DNA from: Piezodorus guildinii
Lineage: Eukaryota > Arthropoda > Insecta > Hemiptera > Pentatomidae
Assembly (NCBI GenBank): GCA_023052935.1
Contig: CM041292.1
Coordinates: 108,927,906-108,991,905, forward strand
Length of the DNA stretch: 64,000 bases
Reading direction: 5' to 3'
The translations under genes and the position numbers were made by a program. This document shows, in pieces, positions 33,229 through 45,033 of the stretch; position 1 is the stretch's first letter, and each line of letters begins with the position of its first letter. The notes beneath the pieces are model-generated. The model worked only from the letters and a program-made list of their open reading frames with translations, had not been told where the DNA came from and did no database searches.

Positions 33229-33352
33229 GCTGGGTGAGTTGGCAACGCGCGTGGCCTAGCAACCACAGGGAACCAAAACTTGAAACCAAATAATTATTAG
33301 TTCACGTCTCGATTGTGGGTTTTTTTCACAGCATTTATCCCCCGCCCTCACC
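33228..33352 (+). repeat. Direct repeat A, copy 2 (125 bp)
   Basis: Second copy of 32874-32998; similarity stops at ccctcacc, after which the two copies diverge. Confidence 0.85.
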
Positions 33353-33484
33353 CTTTGGTCCAAGAAACCCCCGTATAGCTTTCAATGGCGAGGTAGGGGT
33401 GAACAAAAACAAAAGAAAAGGATAATTGTAGCAACAGATTAGCCTGAAGATGTGGTTATAATTGGAGTGAGATCCTTTCATAGA

Positions 33485-34230
33485 TTCATGAAATGAAATG
33501 AAAAGTAATTTTATTTTGGGACGAGTAGTCCCCTAAGAATAACAAGAAAAGTACAATATAAATAATAATTGTCTGGTTATTTAAGAATTCGGTTTAACAG
33601 TAACAAACACAGATTATGTGACAAGGAATAGGTATCATCTATAGCTTTTATATATATTACATATGTTGGGAAGATTGATGCTTTAGGAGATGGAGAAATA
33701 TTTGGTGTTTAAAAGTGGGTAATGATAAGAATTTACGAATGGATACAGGCAAGGAATTCCAAAATAGGGTAGCACGAATAATAAAGGATTTTTTGAAGGA
33801 AGCAGATCTGTGAGAAGGTCAGAATAGACAGAGGAATAAGTGGTAAGCATATCAAGAATATAAGGAGGTTTTTTCGTTTGGAAAAATCGGAAGGGACAGA
33901 CACCAAGGAGGTACTGCCGACGGAAAGAGGGATAGAGCCAATTCAATTCGGTATGCCTTCTAGAAACATGCGCCTGAGGATTCCACATGTGAATCTAATG
34001 AAACAATTCATAAGTCTTTTTAGTCTCATATCGAATCTCTCAGACAGCCCGCCATATACGAGGTAATCGTAGTCAAACTGTGGGAAAATGAGCGAAGAGA
34101 CGAGTAGCATACGGGTTTTAGGTGGGATAGAGTCACGAAATCTTAGAAATTGTTTTAGGATAGCGATGGATTTTCGGGTGATTTGAGAAATATGATTACG
34201 TGTACTATTTAAAATTAACCCTGAATACAT
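33485..34230 (-). pseudogene. CR1/L2-like retroelement 3' half (copy 4)
   Basis: On the minus strand, frame 34230-33943 gives MYSGLILNSTRNHISQIT, IAILKQFLRFRDSIPPKTR, LIFPQFDYDYLVYGGLSERF and LMNCFIRFTCGI, a thumb/C-terminal region of CR1/L2-type RT closely matching the frame at 60429-60860. A second frame (33988-33683) continues it, then comes an AT-rich 3' UTR, the terminal GGGACTACTCGTCCC-type hairpin at about 33516-33535 and a short ATTTC tail at 33485-33500. The catalytic part is missing. Confidence 0.75.
33704..33907 (-). repeat. Direct repeat B, copy 2
   Basis: The parent copy of the segment found at 33027-33228; here it is embedded in the longer CR1/L2-like fragment. Confidence 0.8.
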
Positions 34231-34275
34231 TACAATTAGTAAGCTGATAAATCATTCAATTTCCTAAAATCTACT

Positions 34276-35020
34276 ATGAAAATCATATTTAAAAGACAAC
34301 CTGACTGTACAAAATCACTTAATGCTCCTACGAAATTGATACTCTCTTTGGAAAATTCAAATAATTCATGGCAAGTCAAAACATGTAACGTTCACACTAC
34401 GATAAAACACTTGTCCATCAATTTTTACTGGCGTCAACTAAATTTCTCAGACCAACTCTGTACATTTCCTAGGATAAACATTCGATGGAAGGATGACTTG
34501 GAGCCTAAATGACGAGACGAAAAGAAAGACTCTCAACCTGCGACTAAAAGTACTATACTCTCTTCTATCTAAATCATAAAACAAAATATAGACAGATACT
34601 GAATTCATACTTCCTACTCAAACCCATATGGACTTACATCTCACAGATTTATGGCTTAGCAAATAAGACTTATATAAAAAAACTGCAATAATTGCAATAA
34701 ATAAAGTTAAGACCCATGACAGCTCCTTGGTACATAAACAACGAAACCCTGCACACTGACTTACAAATACAGATGACCAACAAATACTTCCTCTCTGTTC
34801 ACGTTACATAATAAACTGCACGAACACTACAATATACTTGTAAACGAATGCCAATAACTGAAATTCGTGTAAGAAGAAGGCTAAATGAGAGGCCTCCTAT
34901 GCTAAATTAAAGCATAGGAAGAGGTGCTGCAGGACACTTTCCTTCGACATGCCTATCCTGCTACTGAATTTTCGATAGGCATTTGCTCATTGTCAGATAG
35001 AATCTGAAAGGTGCCAATAA
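34276..35020 (+). pseudogene. Jockey-group RT C-terminal remnant, family 3
   Basis: Broken frames read as a RTW-like RWKDDL, LLKPIWTYISQIYGLA, APWYINNETLHTDLQI, followed by a 3' UTR with gagaggcctcctatgctaaa, gctgcaggacactttccttc and aataaaaatt. The same layout, down to the UTR words, occurs on the minus strand at 51440-52160 and in decayed form at 54885-55490. No catalytic motif remains. Confidence 0.65.
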
Positions 35021-36186
35021 AAATTATGAAGAAAATTTGTTTATTATTTAATATAAAATACTAATTATAATTATTAATAAAACTACAGTTGGAATGTTTG
35101 TTGGAGGAAGGCTAAAGATGCGAGATTTCTTTGCTGCTTCAGAGGAGCAATTCAAGCTAAGAAAGGTACATTTCCCTAACATCAGTACATTGTGATTATT
35201 ACTTCTGACTGTGACAGGAGCAATTAAGAATATCATGATAAAAATCATGCCTTAAGGTGTGAATACAAAATTTGTAGATAAAAAAAAGATAAAAATAAAA
35301 ATATTATTATAAAGATACACGAACTGACTGACTTTCACCTTATTATTATTCTTAGTTATTTTTCGACTCCTACCTAAATGCCAGTAATACTTAATATCAA
35401 TTAATCAATTTTCTGCCGGAGAAGCACTATAGATATAAAAAAATTAACGTCGGTCAAAAAGAATTTCTTTCTAGAATCTCTTTTCTCTATCACAATCCAG
35501 GATGCAATTTTCAGAAAATATTTCAAAAATGAGATAAGATTACTAATTTTAATTAGTTGGCGTGCCATTGAATGGTACTCTAAAACACAGCACATTCAAG
35601 GAAAAGTTTACCAAGCCTATTCAGAACTTATCTCAAATTCTATTCAAATTAACCGAGTTGAAACAGGCATTCAGCCAGCGACTTCTATAGAAATAAGTTC
35701 AAAAATTAAAAAAAAAAAAATGTTCACTCGGTCTGTTTGAAGAAAGAACTGGTTACTCCACAGGCTTGGATGAAATAATAAAGGTAAAATAAATGCCATC
35801 TTTGTAGGAAAGGAAAATAAAGGATAAAGTAAACATAAAGTTGCGTGCGGTGCCGGTGGCAGCCAAAGGCTCGGGCTTTCCGCTAAATAAATCAGTTGCC
35901 GTAGTTACCTTACTTCCAGCTCCTCACGATCCAGTAACTCCAACTTTAACCATAATTCCTCCCATCCAGTTATAAAGATTCAATGGGACAGATAGAAAAT
36001 TTTCCGCATTATCCAAAGGTAAAAGTTCGCTTAAATATAAAGCTGAGAATATAAATTAAAATAATTCGAAACAAGCTATCGTAAAAATGAAAAAAAAAAA
36101 AAATAAATTAGCCATAATAAAATTTTAAATACTAAATACTCAAGGGATAATTGTAACAAATGCATAGATGATCTTTTTTAATTCTA
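35021..36186. other. Unassigned intron sequence
   Basis: A GC-richer patch at about 35840-35960 has no recognisable frame. Otherwise AT-rich. Confidence 0.4.
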
Positions 36187-37217
36187 AAAATTTGGTGATC
36201 GCAACACACGACTTTAAAATACATCAAGAGATAAAAATAAGTTGTTAAAGAATTAATTAAATTGAATTTAAATAGGAACATGTGGTTTATTAAACAATCT
36301 ATTTTATTTTTATCTACAAAAATCAGTTTGTTCCATCGGCTTTTTATCACTCTCCCCTTAACTTTTACAATTCCGTGTATTAGATCACATTTTTCTAAAT
36401 TCTTTAGCAAGCCAACGGTATATTATAAATCTATATTACTATCCTTGTGTTAGAAAACACATTAAATGCATAAAAAATGTGTATGCACTTTTCTCCTTTA
36501 GTTGTTTATCAAATTGGCTTAACATGCATATTTAGCTGTTATCTTACAACATGATTTGCCTATTTTTTGAAATATACAAAGTTAAAGGTACTTTAGAGGA
36601 AGAAAATAAAAAATATCGACATTTTTACAATTTTCTCAATAACGGCTCTATCGATTTTTATTAGACTCGCTGAATCAATGTAAAATTTAACGGGTTTTAA
36701 TATCATGTAATTTTCACTCTGATTCAATTAGTGCTTCAGGGCTTTCTTTTCCTAATGTATCTTAATTTTGTAGATTCGAAACAATGAAACATATTATTTT
36801 ATTAGTACTGCTAAAAATAGCTTAATATACAACTTGAACAATTTTGATTCCCAACTAAAGGAGAAAGCAGGAAAAAATTTTTTTTTTCCTATTCAGAACA
36901 CAAGAATAGTAGTTTAGATATGTAATATAAATCTAAAGGTTTTAATGTAAGCTAAAGATTTTAGAAAAATATGTAATGTATTAAATACAAAGCTGCAAAA
37001 CGTATTTTAGAAAGACGAAATGCTTATAACCTTAGGTGATTATTTTAATTATTAATTTAAATCGTTAGATTATTTAATCTGCAACACACGTATCCATTAA
37101 AACTCACTTTAATTCTTTAACGTTTTTTAAAGTCTAACTTTATTTAAAAATTCATAAACTGAATTTTAAAACGGAGGTAAGTGAAAGTTGTGTGTTGCAC
37201 CCACCAGATTTTTTGTC
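36187..37217. repeat. Family X, inverted pair (copy 3)
   Basis: The left end reads tttggtgatcgcaacacacg and the right end, reverse-complemented, tctggtgggtgcaacacaca. Inward both arms hold ttaaagaatta, aacatgtg/atacgtgtg, a cttttctccttta-gttg element and its complement (caactaaaggagaaa at 36851). Two family X left halves are thus joined tail to tail at about 36720, or the complete element is a palindrome about 1 kb long. Confidence 0.65.
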
Positions 37218-37384
37218 ATGAGTAGCATAAGCATTTAATTAAAGTTAAACGCTGAAATAAGTCGACAAAATATAAATAAGTAAAACTAAAACTTTATATA
37301 AAATAATATACAACGACTAATCAGGAAATTTCTGCGTTTGAATTAATTCATTAATTAATAAAATAATAAATATTATTATTTTTT

Positions 37385-38010
37385 AATAATATTCCTATTC
37401 CGAGTTCCGACGAAATTCGATATTTAGGTATTCACTTGGACAAAAGACTGACCTGGAGGACCCACATTCGACAAAAACGCAAAGAACTCAACAGACAATA
37501 CGGGCTTTTATCTAGATTACTTGACAGACGCTCTAAATTATCATTAACCAACAAACTAACTCTTTACAAAGTTTTGCTAAAACCAATCTGGACATACGGG
37601 ATGGAACTGTGGGGCGCTGCTAAACCATCAAGTATCCAAAGAATACAGTATTTTCAGTCGAAAGTGCTGCGCAAAATAGTGGACGCACCGTTCTACGTAA
37701 CAAATGACGTTATACATAACGACTTAAAGATTCCGACTATTTCAGCCACTGCTACAAAACAATACAATAACTTCCACCAAAGACTAACGTACAACACCAA
37801 CCCTCTTAAAGAAACATTAAAATGCTCTAGGAATCCTTACAGCCCACCCGACGACTACGCAGTCGGTGGCCAAGAGATATGCTGATCACTTAACGAATTC
37901 TGCTGTGATGAGCCGCTGCTTCATCAGTCCACAAATTTGCTTATTGGAAAGGAAATGCAGATGGAAAATTAAATTTTATGTCAATTTTTTTTTTGTAATA
38001 AATAAATAAA
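37385..38010 (+). pseudogene. Jockey ORF2 C-terminal fragment, 5'-truncated
   Basis: From about 37387 the frame reads IPSSDEIRYLGIHLDKRLTW, then LNRQYGLLSRLLDRRSKLSL, KPIWTYGMELWGAAKPSSIQ, VDAPFYVTNDVIHNDLKI and stops at 37885. It lacks the catalytic RT core entirely. The 3' UTR ends with gtaataaataaataaaaa at about 37995-38012. It is closer to the 3693-4256 fragment than to the 42351 copy (shared VDAPFYVTN). Confidence 0.8.
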
Positions 38011-38012
38011 AA

Positions 38013-39408
38013 TATTTAAAAATCATATTTACGTCGGTTTGGACGGTTATCTAAAAAGAAAATCTAACGAAGTGCCTAAGGTGTAATCAAATATGAATTA
38101 CAAATCTTAATTGATTAGTCTCATGGTAGATATCATTTCATATTGCAATTGAAAAAAAAGAAATTTCATTAGTTCAACGGATCCCGAGATGAATATATAT
38201 TTGTACAAATTTTATTTCATTCAAACATGTGGTTAAAAAAAATTGATGAAATGCTGGTATCAAATTATTATTTTTTTCTCGGTAAAAGTAAACAAATAAA
38301 ATTTTTAACCAGAAAACAATCCTTAATGCTCAATCTTTACCAAATTCGTTTTCTTATATTTTATAGTTAAATATTATGCTATATGACTTGAATAGTATTA
38401 CCTAATATCCCAAAAGTAAGATTTCATTATTGCATATAAATGAATATGTAAGAAGGTTGACTGAATTTGTACACTGTTTACATATTGATCGTTTTCATTT
38501 CGTAAATATCTATTTAGATGGACTAAATCCTAATCAAAATTCTTTGTGTTTAGATTAAAAAAAGTTCTTTATATGATTTCGGTCCCAGGAAGAATACAAT
38601 TTTTTGAACAATAAAAAAAAAAAGAAGGAAATCTGTAAGAAAGGCCTTTGTTGATTATGAAACACTTTGCCATTAACTGATGACAGGATAGAGATTCCTC
38701 CCCGAATACTACATCCTCCTTCACTCAGTGTAATTGCAACGCCGTGATTTGTTTCTCTACTACAATTTCCTGAATTTCTCCATAGTATAAGTATATATTT
38801 TAAAGTATGTTGTTGTAGTTAATAATTATAAGAGAAAAAATTGGTTATTGGTTTGGCCATAGTAGAAATCAAATTTAAATAAGATAGTTCCATTAAATTC
38901 TTCATTCAAATGTGATTTCTTCTTTGACTTATCATCAAATGCCTTTAAAAAAATAAATATGTAACATTTGGAATTACCTTTTACACGATTTTATTTATCT
39001 TTTTTACAATGCTCCTTCCAAAAGGTAGATTGCCCTTGACAAATATAGTAAAAAACTCAATATTTGAAAAAAAAAATTGATTACTTATTATATTTTTATT
39101 TTATTTTTTAATTTTCAAAACTTTCACTTGCGGTGATCTATATAACCAGATAATGTTTACACACTAAATAGGAGAAATGGAGTAGTAAAAAACAAAACAA
39201 AAATAAAACTCGAAACTCCCAACGTTACATATAAAAGTTGTGCATATTTATAAAAAATAAAAGAATCCAGATCGAAGACTTTTTCTTTTTTGGCTTTTCC
39301 ATGGTTATTATTTGGTTAGGAATAACACTGCAAATTTAGTTGTTTGTGATATATATCTATAATATATTACTGTTTTATAATAAATATGTATATTAATAGT
39401 TGTTGATT
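38013..39408. other. Unassigned AT-rich intron sequence
   Basis: No supported feature. Confidence 0.45.
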
Positions 39409-39420
39409 AAGGCTAGTCCC
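39409..39420 (+). repeat. Target-site duplication, left (12 bp)
   Basis: aaggctagtccc, repeated exactly at 40548-40559 on the other side of the non-LTR insertion. Confidence 0.85.
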
Positions 39421-40547
39421 ACCACCATGGACATTTCTGGAACCCCATCTATATCTTCAGTTGGCTAATTATAGTAAAAAAAAATTCCAAATCAATGAAT
39501 TTAAAGACCGCTTGTTAAAAGAGGCTCTCATTCTGCCTGTCGTGGTAGGGCACTGCTCACACCATCAGAGATAGCGCGCCCTCTAATAGAAACTGTATGG
39601 AAGAAATGGGATGAATCATGGAAAAACTGCTATCCAAGCAAACTGACAACCATTAAGAAAGAAATAAAGTCTTGGAAAACCTCAAGTCGCATCAACCGCA
39701 GAGAGGAGGTGGTCTTGGCCCGCCTGAGAATAGGGCACAAAAGATTAACACATGGGCATTTAATATCAAAAGAATTGCTCCTAAGATGTCAGCATTGTAG
39801 GAGAACCCTGACAATTACTCATGTGTTCGAGGAATGTCCCTTTTACATTAGACAGCTGGACCAAAAGGGAATACCACACAATGTCGCGGTTGCGTTAGAA
39901 AACAATGAGAATAGAATTGATCAATTTATGTGCATCTTTTCTGAAATGGACTTTTATAAGAGGATTTTACGACTTATTTTATCTTTTTTTATTTTGATTA
40001 TTATTTATTTTGCCATCCTTGAATATTGTCTACTATTCATTTATTTCAAATTAACTTGATATATGTTTAATTTTTACTAATGCTGTCATATTTATTTTTT
40101 TTTATTGATTATTCTTATTCTTATTATTTGTTTTAATTAATATTATTATTTAATATTTCAACTAAAACCAAGACTGATTGTTTAAAAAAAAAATTATTTA
40201 TTTTAAATTCATTTTCTAAAATGTGTTTATCTAGCACTATTTATGAGCGTATTATTTGTTTATTATGTATTATCTGTATGTATGTAATCATGTATTATGT
40301 AGGTATTACTTATTATGTATATCATTATTGTCTATTATGTATTATTATTTTTTTTTTTATTAGTTCATTGTGTATTTTAATTAATGTTATTATTTAATAT
40401 TTTAACTAAAACCTTATGGTTTTATGTAACGATTATTCGTTTGTTTCAAAAAAATATTATTTGTTTTAAATTGATTTTATAAAACGAGTGTATCTGGCAC
40501 TGATAACTAAGATGTTTTGTGCCAATAAATAAATCAAAAACCAAACC
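39421..40547 (+). mobile_element. 5'-truncated non-LTR retrotransposon with 12-bp TSD
   Basis: A 1127-bp insertion bounded by perfect 12-bp direct repeats. It carries the C-terminal end of a non-LTR polyprotein and a long AT-rich 3' UTR ending ccaataaataaatcaaaaac. Within the UTR a segment near 40150-40260 recurs at 40405-40510, a partial tandem duplication. Intact target duplications suggest recent arrival. Confidence 0.8.
39540..40059 (+). pseudogene. Non-LTR polyprotein C-terminal tail
   Basis: The open frame reads ETVWKKWDESWKNCYPSKL, INRREEVVLARLRIGHKRLT, HGHLISKELLLRCQHC and LTITHVFEECPFYIRQ. This is the region after RNase H in many arthropod non-LTR ORF2 proteins: an RxxEVVLxRLRxGHxxLTHxxL block and a CxxC...HxxxxC knuckle. 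The frame opens upstream of the first start codon, as expected for truncation. It ends at 40059. No RT or RNase H catalytic residues are included. Confidence 0.78.
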
Positions 40548-40559
40548 AAGGCTAGTCCC
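40548..40559 (+). repeat. Target-site duplication, right (12 bp)
   Basis: Exact copy of 39409-39420. Confidence 0.85.
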
Positions 40560-41175
40560 TTCAACACTTTAAGCAACACTACCAGCATGACAATTAAGTC
40601 TTGCTGGCTCGGTATTTGTCCGCCTATGTATTAATGGAAACGATGCATGTCTACATACACATATTCTTGTCTTAAATTTTTGTTTGTAGTGAGAATATAT
40701 TCATGTGAATTCATGTAGTATCGATCCTGTTAGTATTGATGAGATATGAAACGTACCTAAAAGATATAGAAATATAAGAGCTCTGAAAAAAACAACTTTT
40801 TTCTCAATATACTTTACGTCAACGTTTTTGTATTCCTGAGAAAAAAAACATTTGAAATAGATATTTCGGATTGCTTTATTATTATATTGGAGGAGTTACA
40901 TTTGTTTTCAGAATAAAATGCGTGGGAAGTGTGTAGGAATTGAATGCTTATCGACAGTATGACTGTATTGATTTGCATGGACAAAGAGAACCTAATCTTG
41001 TAAGTAGAAGTCTTTAATAGTGGAAATGTTTAAAAATGGCCAACAAAGTTTTTTTGATGAAAATGGATTGGGTAAGTGGATCGATGATGTGATAAGAATG
41101 GTTAAGATTGGGAAAAGTAAATAATATTGGGCCTTTATTATTGTTGACAAATTATCATATATATATTAGTTAGTA
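40560..41175. other. Unassigned intron sequence
   Basis: No supported feature. Confidence 0.45.
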
Positions 41176-41714
41176 ACACTGCCGTTCAAAAGTTTGTAAT
41201 GCACATCAATAAATCATGAGTAACCTCTATGAAAACCTAAACAAAATATAAGTGTCTTATTATTATTTGTATTTATAAACAAATTTACTAATTAGGTGGA
41301 AGAAAGGTTTATCAATATCGTAAAGAACCAGAAATAATTTGATTAAATATAATTATTAATGAGCCTTTTAACGTGATAAAAATAAATAAGAATTTTAAGT
41401 GATTTTTGTATTTGGAGCTTTCTTTACTATCTAATAATCCCCTAGGGGGAATTGAAAAGGTAAATTTTATTCTTAGTTTGATTTATTGATTTATCGACTG
41501 CCAAAGTCGTGAGAGGTTCACTGCGCAGGTAATTTTCGTTTTATACATTACAGAACGATTAAAAAGAATGAATTTTAATTGGATTGCGTAGTGCGATCCA
41601 CATAATACACAAAGAGAAAAAATCCGAAGGCCAAAGAACTGCAAAAAACAACAACATTCAAACAAATTCATTGATGCAAACCGTAGGTGGTCTCAAACTT
41701 TTGACCGGCAGTGT
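41176..41714. mobile_element. Tc1-type MITE / deleted Tc1-like transposon
   Basis: Ends are inverted: cactgccgttcaaaagtttg at 41177 and its near complement caaacttttgaccggcagtg ending 41713, the classic Tc1-like terminus. TA follows the right end; the left is preceded by taa. The 540-bp interior has no DDE transposase frame, so this is a non-autonomous copy. Confidence 0.75.
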
Positions 41715-41790
41715 ATGTATGTTACATACATCCTACATGTACCTACATTATACATGGCTACATCCTCTTGTTAATTTGCAGTAAAACTGA

Positions 41791-41792
<2 letters not shown>

Positions 41793-41831
<39 letters not shown>
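41793..41831. repeat. (TA)n microsatellite
   Basis: About 39 bp of TA between the Tc1-type element and the Jockey 3' end. Confidence 0.92.
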
Positions 41832-41832
<1 letters not shown>

Positions 41833-41903
41833 GGTGTGATAGGAGAAAAGTTTGGTGATAGGAAAAATAATTGAATTATGACAAAAACGAAAAGTAAAAT
41901 AAC

Positions 41904-41913
41904 AAATAATAAT
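41904..41913 (+). repeat. Candidate Jockey target duplication, left
   Basis: aaataataat directly beside the element poly-A; the same ten bases are at 47574-47583 beyond the 5' end. Low complexity makes chance agreement possible. Confidence 0.5.
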
Positions 41914-42350
41914 TTTTTTTTTTATTCGTATATATTACAATTTGTCATAATAGACAATAATAATAGTGCTACAGGATCTCATTCATACAATATTTACAAT
42001 ATAAATAAAAGGAAAGTCAAATTACATAAAATAAAATCAAAATAAGTAAACGTATACAATAACAAAATTAAGTAGACAAAATAAATACAAATAAATGAAG
42101 TTAACAAATAAATAAACAAAACATGTCACATTCATACCTATGTACAATATTTACAATCAGCTCGGGAAACCGGGACGGGACTTGTCCCCCCACTTGTGGA
42201 AGGACAAGCAGAGTCCAAAGGATCCCAGCGCCTCCCTCTCAGCCGCATCACTGGTGAGAGCCAGCGGAAGCTAAGTGAGGGCGCCATAGCCACAATCACA
42301 CCGCACTTGAGAGGAGAATCTGACCAGTGTCAGAACTCCAGCATCTGTAT

Positions 42351-45033
42351 TTACAATATATCTCGGGGCCACTGCCGTTTCAACCTTCTAGGAGGGTTGT
42401 ATGGATGAGTGGAGCTGGATAGGGATTGTGCTAGAGGATTAGGATGATGAATGAGGTTCTGGTGGAATTTGGAAAATTTAGATGGAATCAGGTCTGAAAT
42501 AAATGGAACATTAAGGTCGTGGTGTAAGGTATAGTTGGAGACATAATAAGGAGCATTTACTATTGTTCGGAGGACTTTGGATTGAAAGGATTGAATGCGT
42601 TTGATGTTAGAACGTTTAGCTGACCCCCACAGTTCAAGTCCGTAGGTCCAGATTGGCTTCAGTATTGTCTTGTAAAGTAATAATTTGTTGTCAACTGTAA
42701 GCTTAGATTTTCTGTTTAGTAGTCTGTATAACTGTCCGAATCGTCTGTTAAGTTCTTTTCGTTTAAGTCTTGTATGTGGGTTCCACGTCAATCTTTTGTC
42801 TAGTAGTAAGCCAAGATACCGGACTGTGTCTGAGGAAGGAAGCGGTATGGAATTGAAATGAACCATTGGACAGGATTTGCGTCGAAGGGTGAAGGTGACG
42901 TGGGTGCATTTGCTTTCATTAACCTTAATACGCCAAGCATTACACCATTCCTCGATAAGAGAAAGGTGTCTTTGCAGGATTAAGGATGCTATTTCAGGAT
43001 CGGAATTGGATGATAGGATGGCGGTGTCATCTGCAAATGTTGCCAGAAAGGTGTCAGGATGATTAGGAATATCAGCAGTGTAAAGGATGTAGAGGAAGGG
43101 TCCCAAGACGCTGCCTTGAGGAACACCGGCCTCAATGGGATAAAAGTTAGAAAATTCTACACCACAGCGAACTCGGAAGGAGCGGTTTGAGAGATAGGAT
43201 CGTAGAATGAGGTATAGAGACTGGGGTAAATGCGTTTTAAGCTTGAAGAGTAATCCGGTGTGCCATACCCGGTCAAAAGCTTGCGCTATGTCCAGAAACG
43301 CACCAGAACAATACTCTTTGCATTCAAGGGCTGAGGAAATATGGTCTACAACTCGGAGTCCTTGTTGAACAGTGGAATGATGAGCACGGAAACCAAACTG
43401 ATGGGAAGGAAGATTTTGTGATTCTAATATAGGCAGGATTCGTTTTAGAAGGAGTTTTTCAAAGACTTTTGAGAGGATGGGGAGTAGACTAATAGGTCTG
43501 TAGGATGAAGTGTTGCTGGAAGGTTTACCTGGTTTTAGGAAGAGAATGATTGTGGAATGTTTCCACAAGAGAGGAAAATAGGTGGTGCGTAGGATGCAGT
43601 TGTAGATATAGGTAAGGAATATAATAGCTTTCTGCGGAAGTTGACGGAGGATCTGGGGAGTAAGGAGATCATGTCCAGGAGATTTACGGAGGGTCAGTTT
43701 CTGGAGAAGATATTTAACCTCAGAGGGATTAATAGCTGTAGGAGGTAGTGAAAGAGGTATTGGTGACAAAAGGAAGTCTTGTACTTCTGCGGTATGATTG
43801 CTTTGGGATTCCGGGTGAGGAGTGAATACTTTGGGGAGGTGTGTGGCGAATTCCTCGGCTTTATCTTCATCAGACGCAGCCCAGGAATCATCACCACGCC
43901 GGAGAGGATGGGAAACTTGATGGGATTTTAAAATCTTCTTCGTGACATTCCACAGGGAATTATCACTAGCTGACAGAGAGGAGAGGTAAGAATTAAAGGA
44001 CTGGGAACGGAAGGTCGCCAACTCCTGCTTCAATTGTCTACAATAGAAGTTATAGGAGCGGCGATCTGTTGGGTGTCGGGTGCGCTGCCATAATGATCTG
44101 GCACGGCGCTTTGCATGGATTAGGTCTGCAAGGTGTTGAGGCAAATGGTTTTGGTGAGGAGTTATATTGGAGTGCTTAGGATAGGAGGCAGTCCAGACAG
44201 CTTGCTGAATGGCGGTGGTGAAGGAGTAGACGGAATCGTCAAGGTCTTCTGGTGTTTTGAGGGTCGCTCTGAGGTTAATATTATCGGTCAGGATTTGGCG
44301 AAATAGGTTCCAGTTTACAGGGCCTCGGATAAATGACGGTGGGATAGGTTTTGGAATTGGAGTGAGGGATACTTTTAGGATCAGTGGACTATGGTCTGAG
44401 GATAGTTCATCAAGTCGAGCTACAGAAGTTGAGGGAGCCTAATCCGCTGTGAATGAAGAAGTCAAGGATGTCAGGATTACGGTTGGGATCGGTTGGCCAG
44501 TAGGTAGGGGAATCAGGAGGTAGGAGATTGAAATGACGGGAGTTGAGTGCAGACAGCAAATTTCGTCCACGAGAATTCGTGGTTCTCGAACCCCACTGTT
44601 GATGCTTGGCATTTAAGTCTGCACCCAGAATGAAATGATTTCCTAAGGAATTTAGAAAGGATACAAATTCGGTGTTGGAAATGGAATGTTTGGGAGGGCA
44701 ATATGCTGATGTAAGGGTTACCGGAAAGGAAAAAGTTTTGATTACTATGGCTGTGGCTTGTAGGAAATCATAGGTAGGAAGTGGGAGTAAGTGATGAGAG
44801 AGGGACTGGTGCACAATGACAGCAGTACCGGCATGGGCTTTGCCGTCTGGGTGGTCCGTACGGTATGTTACGTATAGAGGTATTTTGAAGAACTGTTTAG
44901 TGGTTAGTCTAGTTTCAGTAATAAGTGCTACGTCAACGTTTTTGTCTTGCAATAAAGCTGTAAGTTCGTCAGTATGATTTATAACACCATTCGCATTCCA
45001 TAGGAGAATGGATAAGGAGTTAGGTGAAGTCAT
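42351..45033 (-). pseudogene. Jockey ORF2: endonuclease and reverse transcriptase
   Basis: Starts MTSPNSLSILLWNANGVIN at 45033. The endonuclease (APE type) region shows VDVALITETRL, GTAVIVHQSL, LTSAYCPP, ILGADLNAKHQQWGS and NPDILDFF. A single frameshift at about 44410-44445 comes between DILDFFIHSGLG and the DELSSDHSPLILK block; from there the frame is open to 42351. RT motifs: RKSPGHDLLTPQILRQLP, SYRPISLLPILSKVFEKLLL, HQFGFRAHHSTVQQ, AFLDIAQAFDRVWH, GVPQGSVLGPFLY and ATFADDTAIL (FADD about 43021-43040). It ends RLKRQWPRDIL. About 894 codons in total, close to the family norm. It would nick target DNA and copy its own RNA. Its start directly follows the ORF1 stop. With only one lesion it is nearly intact. 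Confidence 0.88.

Noticed and set aside
44257..44442. Plus-strand frame of 61 codons
   Set aside because: Antisense to Jockey ORF2.
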